In this document: positions 32,317 through 42,168 of the stretch, in pieces
Layout of the letters: every line of letters begins with the position of its first letter
Numbering within the stretch: position 1 is the stretch's first letter
Origin: Plakobranchus ocellatus
Lineage: Eukaryota; Mollusca; Gastropoda; Plakobranchidae
DNA: 42,168 bases
Reading direction: 5' to 3'
Assembly: GCA_019648995.1 (NCBI GenBank)
Contig: BLXT01003003.1
Span: 1,939,722-1,981,889 of the forward strand
Notes under the pieces: generated by a model
Seen by the model: the letters and a program-made list of their open reading frames with translations, nothing else
The model's database searches: none
What the model was told of the DNA's origin: nothing
Position numbers and translations under genes: made by a program

Positions 32317-35300
32317 CTGGAAAAAAATGGAAGTGTCCCAGATCTTAATTGATAAATAAAATGAATATGTTGAAATTGCTCTCATGCTTATTATTTTTCA
32401 TACTGTTTACAACTTTACTCTAGAATATTTTTATCGTCAGCAAATTTTATAACTTTCACTTTTTAAAAAAAAAAAAAGAGAAGGTCTTATTAAGTTCTTC
32501 TTTTCCCTTATTTTATAAAGTCTTAACGCTTATATCTCCGTATAGAATCAACATCATATCTACTTAGCTTTTATCGCTGCAAAGCTCACAGAATGGATAT
32601 TTGGGGAATAGGTTTGTTGAAAACGTTCGAAAACGACTGATGGCTCATTTTGACATTGCCAATACTATAATTAGTGCTAAATTTCACTCAAAATATTCGA
32701 AAATAAGTTGAACAGAATAAAATTTCAACAAAGATGAGAGAAGAAAAATTTTAAGGGAATGTTTTGATACTCTCCATACGGTTGTTTAATGACTATTTAG
32801 CTTTTATATGAGCTAATGCTCATGCTTTTTCCCGTGAAAAAAAAAAGATAAAAAAACTGCACTGCACTTTAAAAGCAAACTTAAGATAATCCTGTCGTTG
32901 CAAAACTCCACATAAGTATTGCGAGAAACTTAAAGGATATAAAACAAACTGTAATCTTATCATGGCGAAACTTCCCCTCTAATTAAGTGAAAACTTAACA
33001 CACTTTGGCAATATTCGATTCTCTCTCTTAGTATGTCAAAAACTTTCAATTAATTTTCAATTAAGATTAAATCATACTTGAGCCTGTAGGGATCGCCATG
33101 AACTTCCGCCCGCCAACCATACTTGTCCAAGATGGCTTCGTACGGCTCATCTTCTGCTGGGCTCAACGCCCGAGGCATGACGTCATCACATGTGTCCTCG
33201 TAAGAATCGCGCAAGTTTTCATTGACGTCATACACAAAGGGAACCGGAGCTGCAGGGCGAGATGGAGGCCTTTTTTGGTCATCTTCACACGGTGGGTATG
33301 ACATCTATAAACACAAACAAAAATAAGAAAGAGTATACAAAAGTCAATGGTATGATGCAACTCAATAGATTTGCATTGGTTAAATATTGAGTCGATGGTT
33401 TACAAGATGAAAATAAACCCAGCTTCTCTAGTGAAAAGATAAGAAAAAAAGGTAAACATAAAAAAAAAGAAAAAACAAAAACATTCCGACCTTTCTGCTC
33501 GCAACATACATCTTAAAGGTTGCTTTTTTTTTCCAATCGGCACTTGGTAGAATGACACACTATTTAGACTGTTCAGACTATAAGCTTATACCTATAGAGC
33601 AGCTGGATACTTTTTCAAATGCTTCGCGTTTTGTCGCGTTTTGTCACTCTAAACTTCTTTAGTTTCTACTTGTTACTACTTTCATTTTAAAATATGAACG
33701 TTTCTCTAGCAATTGAAAGTGTTCTTCTTTACACACGCACTCATGTTACTTATAGGATAACAATCATAATACAAACAACGAGCGCGCTAGTCAAACCAAA
33801 TCATAGTCAAACATTTAGCACTAAAATCGTTCGTTGCCCTAATTTTATCTTCAGTTCAATCCTTGTCAATTAACCATGGACCCTAACTACACAAAAAAGG
33901 CACATACAAAGGGGATCTTCTTTTATTATCTAGTAAAAGTTATATTTCGCTGATTATAGGGATATATTACTGGGTCATAATCCCAGATCTGTTGCTGTGC
34001 ATCCTCATCTGGCCTGTCACTGGCAGCTGTAAGGGGGCGTGCCGGAAGTGGGGTCTTTTCGCGCTGCACTGTTGCACTCTGGATTCTGTGATGGAAAAAT
34101 ATCCCAATAGCAACAGAAAGAAATGTTAAAGATAAAACGGAGAAACCAAATCTATTTATAGCCCCCTAGTAAAACACATAGGAAGGGCGTGCAAGGTAGA
34201 TATCTAGGGCGGTACAAATCGTTCTAGAAAGCATGGTGTGCTCATCGCCAGACATTAAATAAATTAAAAAATAAGGAAACAAACAAACATTTCAGACATT
34301 AGAAACCGTTGGAAACAATATGAATCGTTTGCAGTAGGCTGGTTTCCCTGGATTTAGCTCCTTGTATAGGAAATCCCGTGAAATTTTATTGGAATCAGAA
34401 TTAGATGAGCTTTTATAAATGTTTGTTTGTCCGCCCTTTTAAACATAGCTTTTGCTCTTCTCAAGGTATTGCTTAATCTTCTCTTGTTTTCGCATTAACA
34501 GACCGTCGCTTAAGTTTTGGGACAATTCATAGCATTAACGAAAAACATACGGAGAAAAAGGAATCATGATCACAATACAAAACTCAAGCTGAAATTTATC
34601 TGAAATTTATCCCTTGATAGTTTGGACAAGAGTAATAAGCAGTATAATCCCCAAGTCTACCATCTGTGCCTCAATATAATTACGAAGTATTAAATATGAT
34701 GTATATCTTGAAATGTATCAAATATTGCCAACTTTTAATAGTTCGACAAAACTCTTACAAATCTTTTTTGTACTTTTCAATGAATTGAAATTGAAAAATG
34801 CAATGACTTAAGCGAATTCAGAACAATAGCTAAAAGTTAAGATCCTAAATAGATGTCTTATTTTAAGTCCTCTGAGTTTCAAAGAGTTGCATATGCACTT
34901 AAAAAATGAAATAAGTGTAACTCACCTTGAAGGACGTTTAGAGGCACTTGTTCCTCGCCCGTCAGGGGGCGCTGGTGTGAACCTAGCAGGCGTGGCCTTC
35001 TGGCTCTGTGCAGAAGATTTCACTGGAGAAGAAGCCGGGCGTTGTTTCTGTCCAACTCTAGAGCCTGCTTGTTCTCGAGAGCGGTCCGTTAACTAAAATA
35101 GAAAAAAAAGGGATGTGGAACGGAGGAGTAGTAGAAGGAGAGTGAGTATATAGATAGAAAACCTTAGCAACACACACATTCACACAAAATAAAATCCATC
35201 ATTTTCTCGAGCTCCTCTTTACGTGTGGCTGAGAGGAAAAGATTTGCCGTTTTGCCTCAAGAAAACGTGAGAAACATTTGTATTACCTTCTACTTGCTGC

Positions 35301-37906
35301 ACTGTTTGTGCTGAAACCGAATAGGAAGGGTAAATAAAACTGACAACAAGTATTAAGAGAAATTCATTGTCTCATTGTCAGAATATTGTAAAGAACTCAT
35401 AATTCAAAAATAGCATGGTTTCTCCTTTGCCAGCCTTGCATACACTTTAGCGCGCAGTGCTTAATATGACAGTGAGCAACAAGCCTATCATAAGGCTGCT
35501 ATTCCTTCTTTGATTGCTGTCTGTAAACCTAACATGCTTCTCTCGCTAATCGTGAATAGACTGACCGCAGTTTGAGGCCTATCTACAGGCTTGTGAGCGC
35601 GGGGCCAGGCTAGCTCAGAGCTACAGGTGTCCGACCGGACAGAGAGAGGACCTTCCTGAGTGGCTGGTCTAAGCCCTGTTGGAAGAGAGGAAAAAAGTGA
35701 AGAGGATTAGCAAACTGAAAGGCTATCAAAAAGTTATGGATCAAACACATCTATTTTTCTTTGTTTGATGGTAATAAAATAAATTAAAGAAGAACTTTTG
35801 AAAACTACATTCCTCTATTTGTGGGAAACAATTAATCCGTTATTAATTTTTTGTTACAGTAGTCCCAGCCTGCGTCTATGAGTTATATTCAAGACATTAA
35901 CAAGGAGTGGGAGATCCACTAACGGACAAACAAAAGCGGATGAAGTCACCAAGCAGTACTGCATCTACGCATTAGAGGCCCCTATGTAGACAAACAAAGA
36001 TATTCAGAAGCTGATGTATACTACACTACGTATTAAGCAAAATACTTGTGGTACACATACCCCAGGCGTACTGGGGAGTCTGTCCACCATCAGCAAGACT
36101 CCTCTCTTTCTGTTGCTGAATGTGCTGCTGCAGCAGCTGTTTCTGAAAGTACTTCTGGTACTGCCGCTGCTCTGGCTGCTGCTGCTGCTGCTGCTGCTTC
36201 TTCCGCTGCTGTTGTTTTCCTTTAGGCAACGGCCAGCTGACATCACTGGGCTGGACATGCGCATAAGTCTGGTCACCCACAACACCCCAAGCTGTTTCTG
36301 CCAGGTTTCTTCCGTGCGTAGACCAACACTGGTTTGGCGTGGGAATGTTTAGCTTAGGAACTCTGCTAAACTTGGGCACCGGAACTGACCTCGATTTCCT
36401 TTATTTAACACCAACAAAAGCAAAAGTATTGAAATAAGAAAACAAAGATTTTTTTCCAACGCAAACTAATTGAGGAAAAAACAATTATGTTAACCATAGA
36501 AAGCCAGAAGAGGAAATATAAATGCTCAAAGATGTTACTAGATGAAAACATCAGAGTTATATAGAAATCTAGAAAAAAGTATTTTCATCATCATCATCAT
36601 CATCTTTAGAAGCAACGATATTCAAAGCGAAACAGGTTGCAGCTCAGCTTATCCTGCAAGCCTACCAGGAACATCAATAACAAGAAGATTATTGCCATCA
36701 GCACTAAATAGCATGGAGATAATTAAGCCCTACCAAAGGTTCAAAGAACTCGATAGTTTAAAAATATTCAGACTAAGACAGTTCATGTTTTAGAACAGGG
36801 ATACGATAGTGTCATTAGTATTATCTATCAGGATAAAGAATAAAAGGCACACAATTTTCTTCCATTAAATCCAGTCATAATCAAATACATCTTAAAACCG
36901 CCATTAGAGGATAGCACACATTAAGTCCTACCTGTAGCCCTGAGGTGTGGTCGGGGGCGTGGCATTGGTGACGCCCCTGACAAAGAGCTCTCCCTGGGGT
37001 GGAGCCACACTGCCCTGGTAGTACATAGATCCTCCATGCTTGTACAGGCACTCTAGGTCTGAGCAAGATGAAGTAAAGAGAACGTTGTAGATGCATGAGA
37101 TTTAGGTGTCTACACATTTCAAAACAAGGAAACCAACAAAATCTGAGACATAATTCATACTGCTTGCATTTATGCAGGTACCCGATGAAACATTCCATTT
37201 AAAAAGAGAGAAAAATCAAGGAAGGGGAAAAGCGTTCGGGGGGCTTGTGTGGGATAAATATTCGGCATTTGCTTCCACCCTGCCCATAACTGTCACTCTA
37301 TTGATTCCAGCTTCATTGCAAGAATCAGACGACCAAAATGGATCTGGGATCTGACCTATAGAAAAAGAAATCATGGTCCAAACCCAAAAGTGTGAAAATA
37401 TTATTATATTAGAGTTGCCAAATGTCAATTTAAGTTAATTCTTGGTTCTTCACCTGGGAAAGGCGATCACTAGTTTTCCACAAACTACGGCAGAGGCCCC
37501 TACTGCTCGTTGCACACTTCATTTTGACATTGAATAGTATCATTACCCTCAAGCTGGACAAACTTCACAGATCACCACTCTAAATTTTATCTGTCTTCAC
37601 TTTTGTAAAGAATCTTACATTAAAAGGGTATGTATATTTGTGTATAGTCACTCCACAAAAAAGTGATTTCAGGCTTTCAGGCGCCCCGTCACGCCTCGAG
37701 CCCTCGATAGAAGGGTCCCAGCAGATCTCAGGAAGAGTTCGCTATCCTCTGTGCCACCAACACTCTGAGAAGTGCTTACTTTGTGGACCTATCACTACCT
37801 GAAAGATTTCCTACCTCATAAGATGTGAACACCCATTTAATGAATAGGCAAATATTGTCGCGATTTTGTTAATGGCTGTATAAGAAGTAGTCGGATACAT
37901 GTTTTT

Positions 37907-37970
<64 letters not shown>

Positions 37971-38631
37971 GCGAAAGAGAGAGAGAGAGAGTGAGAGAGA
38001 CAGAGAGAAAGAGAGAGAGAGTCAAAGAGAGAGATTCAGAGAAAGGAAGAGAGAGAGAGGGGGTGAGGGAGGAAGAGAGTGGCAGAGAGACAGAAAAAAG
38101 GATGGGGTGGGGAGGTCATGAAACGAAATTATAACATACGTTGTAAAATTTTGATGGATTTGTGAAACAGTTTACGTATGTGTGTGCGTGTGTGAGAGAG
38201 CGAGAGAGAGAGAGAGTGAGAGAGCGAGAGAGAGAGCGGGAGAGAGAGAGAGTGAGAGAGAAAGAGAGAAAGTGTGATATGAAACCTAAAAGAAGTAACG
38301 GTTGTATTAAAATAAACCATGTCAAATTTCGGGGGACCTGTATCAGAGTTTTTACAAATACATGTGGCATATTATATCAAATTTCACTTTTCTTTCGCCT
38401 CGGAAGCTAACATCTGTACTGCTATAAACCTGCCTCAATACCATTCACTCATTTCTCAAACAAAACAAGTAGACAAACACAATCTCAAAGCAGTACTTTA
38501 AAAATAAGATTGGTCTCTGCTTGCTAGTAAGGATTAAAAAAAAAAGAGAACTTACGGTACGATCCTGGCCTGCCTTTGGGCTTATAAACGTCCTTCACTG
38601 ATGGGTACCAGCCATACGTCGCCTCCTTCAT
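32073..38631 (-). CDS. Unrecognised 467-residue proline-rich protein, eight exons
   Basis: Eight exons with strong GT-AG sites and fully consistent phases give ATG to TGA, 467 residues. It begins MKEATYGWYPSVKDVYKPKG. Residues 69-180 are basic and Gln-rich with a seven-Gln run. Residues 182-311 are Pro/Ser/Arg-rich and probably disordered. The C-terminal 150 residues are acidic then ordered-looking (ILDKYGWRAEVHGDPYRLK, RRPLSFAVDKEWMSEVLLAK, ending YAYKNFAFVY). There is no signal peptide or membrane segment. Short Trp/Tyr/Pro motifs of this kind occur in axonemal microtubule-associated proteins, but I cannot name a family, and that idea is only a guess. The existence of the gene is well supported; its function is unknown. 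Confidence 0.85.
33078..33304 (-). CDS. 467-residue gene, exon 7 (residues 312-386)
   Basis: 227 bases, acceptor TGTTTATAG, donor TCAA|GTATGA. It begins MSYPPCEDDQKRPPSRPAAP and ends EAILDKYGWRAEVHGDPYRL. Strongly acidic in the middle. The initial Met here is internal, since the upstream exons join in frame. Confidence 0.88.
33971..34085 (-). CDS. 467-residue gene, exon 6 (residues 274-311)
   Basis: 115 bases, acceptor CCATCACAG, donor CCA|GTAATA. It encodes IQSATVQREKTPLPARPLTA and then SDRPDEDAQQQIWDYDP. The split Arg codon AG|A links it to exon 5. Confidence 0.85.
34926..35092 (-). CDS. 467-residue gene, exon 5 (residues 218-272)
   Basis: 167 bases, acceptor CTATTTTAG, donor CAAG|GTGAGT. 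It encodes LTDRSREQAGSRVGQKQRPA and continues to SASKRPS, a basic Ser/Pro-rich segment that is likely disordered. Confidence 0.85.
35566..35675 (-). CDS. 467-residue gene, exon 4 (residues 182-217)
   Basis: 110 bases, acceptor CTTCCAACAG, donor GCG|GTCAGT. It encodes LRPATQEGPLSVRSDTCSSE and continues to DRPQTA. The donor is chosen because it gives phase 0, which the next exon requires. The frame stays open for another 30 codons past it. Confidence 0.78.
36061..36398 (-). CDS. 467-residue gene, exon 3 with polyglutamine (residues 69-180)
   Basis: 338 bases, donor TGGG|GTATGT. It encodes FSRVPKLNIPTPNQCW and AETAWGVVGDQTYAHVQ, then a Gln/Lys/Arg-rich stretch with seven consecutive CAG codons (36176-36196 on the plus strand). 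Two in-frame acceptors are possible, TAAAG (36399, used here) or TCGAG (36390), differing by three residues. The frame is the same either way. Confidence 0.85.
36932..37058 (-). CDS. 467-residue gene, exon 2 (residues 27-67)
   Basis: 127 bases, acceptor CTTGCTCAG, donor ACAG|GTAGGA. It encodes LECLYKHGGSMYYQGSVAPP and continues to TPPTTPQGY. Its GC content is much higher than that of the intron. Joining to exon 1 gives codon C|AC (His26). Confidence 0.85.
37633..37767 (-). mobile_element. tRNA-derived SINE (family A), copy 4, in intron 1 of the 467-residue gene
   Basis: On the minus strand GGTGGCACAGAGGATAGCGA (A box), then CCTGAGATCTGCTGGGACCC, a B box (GGGCTCGAGG), and the tail CCTGAAATCACTTTTTTGTG with an A-rich end. 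A deletion has removed part of the region after the B box compared with copy 3. Confidence 0.8.
37909..37969. repeat. (AT)n microsatellite, about 30 copies
   Basis: A near-perfect AT dinucleotide run of about 60 bases in intron 1 of the 467-residue gene. Confidence 0.95.
37975..38110. repeat. (GA)n purine tract
   Basis: Imperfect GA repeats with AAAGA and GGGA interruptions, all purine on the plus strand for long stretches, directly after the (AT)n run. Confidence 0.9.
38190..38275. repeat. Second (GA)n tract
   Basis: GAGAGA with GAGC and GTGA interruptions, preceded by a short GTGTGTGCGTGTGT run. Confidence 0.9.
38556..38631 (-). CDS. 467-residue gene, exon 1 (residues 1-25, codon 26 split)
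   Basis: The ATG at 38631-38629 in TAACCATGAAG opens MKEATYGWYPSVKDVYKPKG and then RPGSY. The donor is C|GTAAGT, phase 1. No upstream in-frame start is needed: the frame fits from this ATG. Confidence 0.85.
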
Positions 38632-38639
38632 GGTTAGAA

Positions 38640-39258
38640 ATTTTTATCTGTGCGGCACGAAAAAAGAAAGATTATTTTGAAATCGAACATTCAAAAAGAA
38701 TTTAAATAAAATAATAGCTTTATAACAATAGCAAGAGTACCAAGAGGTGTGAATTATTTGAATCTGCATTATTCTGATACCAATCCAAAAAAAAAAAAAA
38801 GTCCAGTTGCTCATTTGTTCTCAGCAATAAAGCTTAAAACCAAAGTGAACTAAAAATTGGCCACTAGACTTTTGACAAAAGTGGAAGTAATAGAAGAAAT
38901 AACACTGGTGGTATGTAAAGAAACGTCTAGTAATATTGGCGAGTACAAACTAAGACATTGTGCTGTTGTTCGTACATATTTTATTCTTTTTCATGCAAAT
39001 AAGTCAAGAAAAAGAGATGCCCCGATTTGATAGCACCATAAATTGAAACCGTCGCAGTTCTCCGTGTTCTATTCTTTTTGACCATATGACATACGGTATC
39101 AAAATTACTGCAGTGAATAATTATATGACAATTGTGGAAAGTTCTAGAGAGAGAGCGGTTTTAGACAGTAATTACTGTTATAAAGTGTTAACAAAGTAGC
39201 CTACTTTATGTGTCAAGCATAACACAACATACTGACATTAAACTACATGACTGGGTTG
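38640..39258. other. Upstream flank of the 467-residue gene
   Basis: AT-rich with no clear core promoter motif, CpG-rich segment or reading frame. The transcription start of the gene should lie in the first few hundred bases here. Confidence 0.4.
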
Positions 39259-39360
39259 GTCTATTTTACCGGTCGTGGACACTTTAAAAAAGATTTCTCG
39301 CTTCATGCTGTAACGTGGCATAACCATATTTTGCATGCCCATCTGAATCAATTTGTCTTA
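39259..39360 (+). repeat. Left inverted repeat of the transposon
   Basis: About 102 bases. It matches the reverse complement of 41573-41687 over most of its length with scattered mismatches. The best-conserved block is CTGAATCAATTTGTCTTA. Confidence 0.75.
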
Positions 39361-40429
39361 AAATATGATTATTTTAAAAATATCATCATAGTCATCTATC
39401 ACTAGTTTCCCATTTGCTTCACCTCGGCTTTCCAAAAAATTGATAGTTCTACCGTAATTAAAGAATATGTTTATTCCTCGTAGTGGATTAAAAAGACAGA
39501 ATACACGAATTGTTTCAATGTTGTTTAACATAACAGGAGAAAAGATGCCACGTAGACTCTGATTACAAAGGCGCTTAGGAGACGTAAAAGTAAAGCCATA
39601 TTTAAAGTGAGCGAAAGCACATTAGAAGAGTTGAGCTTTCTAATCACAGCTGGTGACCTGCCTTCCCCAACATACTGTGCAATGCAAGAAGGCAATCAAA
39701 ATACAATAAATTGGCTGCACAATTCACTCCTATTCAACGTTGAAGTTAATTTAGTCAAAGAAAAGAATCATGACTATATAAATTTAACCAGCAAAATTTC
39801 TTGGAAACGCATATAAAAAATAGTGATCTTTATAAAAGTGTTTCCAAACAAGTATGTGCAAAAATGCGCGCTCTACATAATAAGTGTAGCTATTTAAATT
39901 TAATGTTGCGTAGGGGTTCAATCAAAACTACTTTTTCATATCTCATATGGAATCTGACAAGAAATACATTTTTTTCTAAAGTTCGTTGATTCTTTTTCTC
40001 TGATTTTGCATGCAACTTATAAGGGCATAATTTTAAAATGTGCCAAGTAAGACAATTGATGGTGGTTTTTCCCAGCAACGTTTGGTTGATAAAGTATGTA
40101 AGTACACTCTTCATAAATTATTTTCGTTTCTTTAACATGCCCCGCAAATACAGAACAGATAATATCCAATCTATTTTGATACTTAACTTCAAGCACCACC
40201 TACAAGGGACCAGAAAATTAAAGGAAGTCTTCTTATATCAAAAAAATTCCAGTGAAAAGGGACATGTACTAAGATTCGTGCATCACGAAAACACTTCTTC
40301 ATTAATTGCATGAATATGGTGATGGATGGTGCTGACAAGAGAGAAACGTGTTTTAGACAGTTCTGACACAACACCATCCAGCGTTATGTATTGAAGCCGT
40401 TTGAATCTAAAACGTAAACCATCTCGATG

Positions 40430-40910
40430 ATTGCGATTATTCATTCAGAAATCAAAGCAATGGTCTTCGAAGTCTGGCTCTACCCTCGCTTTCTTTTTTG
40501 CCTGAAGCAGCCTATATGTATTGTTAAAGTCAACGCGCCCCATCATTCTGCCATCCACTTCGCTCACAAACACCAAAAATCAACGACCTTCAAAAAATGT
40601 GTCTGCAAGATAAAATTCTACTCAATCCAGATGCGACCAATCTGTGCTGTGCAATTTGGTTGAGGCACATAAGACACAGCCAGTTAACAAGATAGACATC
40701 ATTGTGCGAGAGCATGGGCACAGATTATTGCGCTTGCCACCTTATCACTGTGATTTAAACCTAAGTTAAGGCACACGTTGCAAACCATCACAATGATTTC
40801 AAGCTGAAAACAGTTTGTAAAACTCATTAGAGAAGCCATCAGTCGAAATACCATCACTAATTGAGAACACTGCAAATGTCGAAAAAACAGTACAAGAAAA
40901 AGAATAGGCT
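40430..40910 (+). pseudogene. Transposase remnant (Tc1/mariner superfamily, LPPYHC type)
   Basis: Fragments in order: VNAPHHSAIHFAHKH, then VNKIDIIVREHGHRLLRLPP YHCDLN, then KLKTVCKT and REAIS in shifted frames. Asp of the second catalytic motif reads Val-Asn and the frame breaks right after DLN, where PIE with the catalytic Glu is expected. Dead copy. Confidence 0.75.
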
Positions 40911-41572
40911 AAGTCCCGCCAGTCGCCGGTGTTTATAAACGTGAATGAATCATCTTTATCCAGCTCTGAGTCCAAGTCATCCTCATCTTTTTTGTGATTT
41001 GAAAAAGTTGCATTGCTCTTTAATTATATACGCATTTGTTACTTTTAAACTTTTTCCAGTGTAATCTTTGACTTAAAAAAAAAAATTAATTTTGTCTTAA
41101 CACCATACAAAATGTGTTGGAACTTGAAAAAATCTTTCAAGACTCGAGAGATAAGGATGTTCAGTTTTTTATTCTCCAGTACTATTTGTGCGCATTTTAA
41201 AAATTGTGTTCATTATCTAAAATGAAGTTATGAATTTAAAAGGGAAAATCACGTTTAAGTAAGAACACATTTTTAAAAATTTTACAAAGGCCTGGTACAA
41301 ATAGGGCCAATGAGTCCACGGATTTTTTCATGTAACTACACAAATGCTACACATTTTATTTGAAATTTTCTGCCCTTTTTATTTGAATTGTCCAGAAACA
41401 GAGTTTTAAAAAAAAAATTTTTATTTACGTTGCGCCAATTTTTATGATGTCATAAAGAACTCACAATAAACTTCGAAAAATTCAGCTCATAAGAACTGAG
41501 TTTTTTTTAATGAAGATTTCTTAAAGAACTTTCTAACGGCTTACTTAATAAATAGAAAATTCAAACCTTAAT

Positions 41573-41687
41573 TAAGACAAATTGATTCAGACAACCATGT
41601 AAAATATGGTTACACCACGTATACTATGAAGCAAAAAATATTTAAATAAAAAAAAAAGCGTCCACTCATATAGCCGGTGAAATAGAC
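41573..41687 (-). repeat. Right inverted repeat of the transposon
   Basis: About 115 bases, the partner of the left repeat. It is longer because of an AT/A-run expansion near 41633-41657. Confidence 0.75.
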
Positions 41688-41808
41688 TGTAGTTACATTT
41701 TGTAAGCTATTGTTGAAAGAAAATAAGACAACCTGGCAACATAAAACAAACTATAATGTTAATCGATGGAAGAAGAAGTAGGGGGTCGATAAACAGTAAA
41801 GTAAAACA

Positions 41809-42051
41809 ATGCCTTACAGAGAAAGGTTTACATTAGCAAACAAAGCAGGTACCAGTATTTCGAATGAAACAGTTCTAACAGTGCCAGTTGCAATACAAAT
41901 TTATGAGATGGTATTACTTTGTTTTGAAAAAAAAATGGAAGAAGAAAAAAAACAAGCAAATCCGGAAAGGAAAAAACAAACCTCTTCCTTAGCAACGCAT
42001 CATGAGTATTTTATGAAGGCAATTAGGCTGCATCGTGAAAGGCAAGGATAA
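41809..42051 (+). CDS. Unrecognised 80-residue open frame outside the transposon
   Basis: It begins MPYRERFTLANKAGTSISNE, is Lys/Glu-rich in the middle (EKKMEEEKKQANPERKKQ) and ends MKAIRLHRERQG. No splice or promoter support and no known domain. It could be the start of a gene or element that runs past the right edge, or chance. Confidence 0.2.
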   Translation: MPYRERFTLANKAGTSISNETVLTVPVAIQIYEMVLLCFEKKMEEEKKQANPERKKQTSSLATHHEYFMKAIRLHRERQG

Positions 42052-42168
42052 TCTCTCTTTCAATGAAACCGCACTTAATGAGGAAACTATACATCTACAG
42101 CAGAAAGCAATCGATAACTCTTTACCGCTTGATCAAGTTTAGCACTCAGCAGACGTTGATTTAGAAAA

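Larger units (their letters stand above)
39259..41687 (+). mobile_element. Decayed Tc1/mariner-superfamily transposon with long inverted repeats
   Basis: Inverted repeats at 39259-39360 and 41573-41687 share GTCTATTTYACCGG, CGTGG...TAACCATATTTT and CTGAATCAATTTGTCTTA when one is reverse-complemented. Between them the plus strand holds a broken DDE transposase: NAPHHS near 40530 (in the place of DNAxYHS), and EHGHRLLRLPPYHCDLN near 40715-40760, the signature before the catalytic Glu helix of IS630/Tc1/mariner-type enzymes. A frameshifted KTVCK...REAIS tail follows. The element is about 2.4 kb and inactive. Confidence 0.75.

Noticed and set aside
33176-33232. Two perfect TGACGTCA palindromes (CRE sites) about 50 bases apart
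   Set aside because: Both lie within coding exon 7 of the 467-residue gene and arise from Asp-Val codons (DDV, YDV). No reason to treat them as regulatory.
36014-36352. Plus-strand open frame with a long leucine run
   Set aside because: It is the antisense of the CAG-rich exon 3. Leucine comes from CTG on the opposite strand.
38116-38410. Open frames of Ser/Leu or Arg/Glu repeats
   Set aside because: They are translations of the (GA)n microsatellite.

Overview
The window is animal nuclear DNA. It is AT-rich and has multi-exon genes with GT-AG introns of several hundred bases. Intron and intergenic space is littered with decayed transposons, tRNA-derived SINEs and tandem repeats. The best-supported gene encodes Fused/STK36, a bilaterian Hedgehog and cilium kinase. 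The repeat content and the recurring TCTAGATCTAG-type motif make me suspect a gastropod mollusc (lophotrochozoan). That assignment is inference, not proof.

Layout. (1) About 1577-20300, minus strand: the 5' half of an STK36 (Fused) gene. Seventeen coding exons can be joined in consistent phase, giving 680 codons from the initiator Met. They cover the complete kinase domain and part of the regulatory region. The 3' half lies beyond the left edge. The introns hold a 65-66 bp minisatellite, a SINE, and a decayed tandem copy of part of exon 11. A GC-richer, CpG-containing stretch near 19.8-20.3 kb is the likely promoter and 5' UTR region.
(2) About 20.4-32.0 kb: a gene-poor, transposon-rich gap. 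It holds a decayed Gypsy-type LTR retrotransposon on the minus strand (gag, zinc knuckle, protease, RT, RNase H, integrase zinc finger), a LINE RNase H/C-terminal scrap, a 64 bp minisatellite that seems to derive from the tail of a LINE ORF2, several tRNA-derived SINEs, and an 83-base N gap flanked by a 40 bp tandem repeat.
(3) 32073-38631, minus strand: an eight-exon gene encoding a 467-residue proline-rich protein with a short polyglutamine tract. All splice phases fit. I do not recognise the family. Its first intron holds a SINE and long (AT)n and (GA)n microsatellites.
(4) 38.6-42.2 kb: a decayed Tc1/mariner-superfamily transposon of about 2.4 kb with inverted repeats of about 100 bp, then unassigned sequence.

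The two genes lie on the same strand about 12 kb apart. Nothing in the sequence links them functionally. I found no convincing new multi-gene system. The most distinctive items are the unrecognised 467-residue gene, the decayed exon duplication inside STK36, the LINE-derived minisatellite split by a SINE, and the inverted-repeat transposon.
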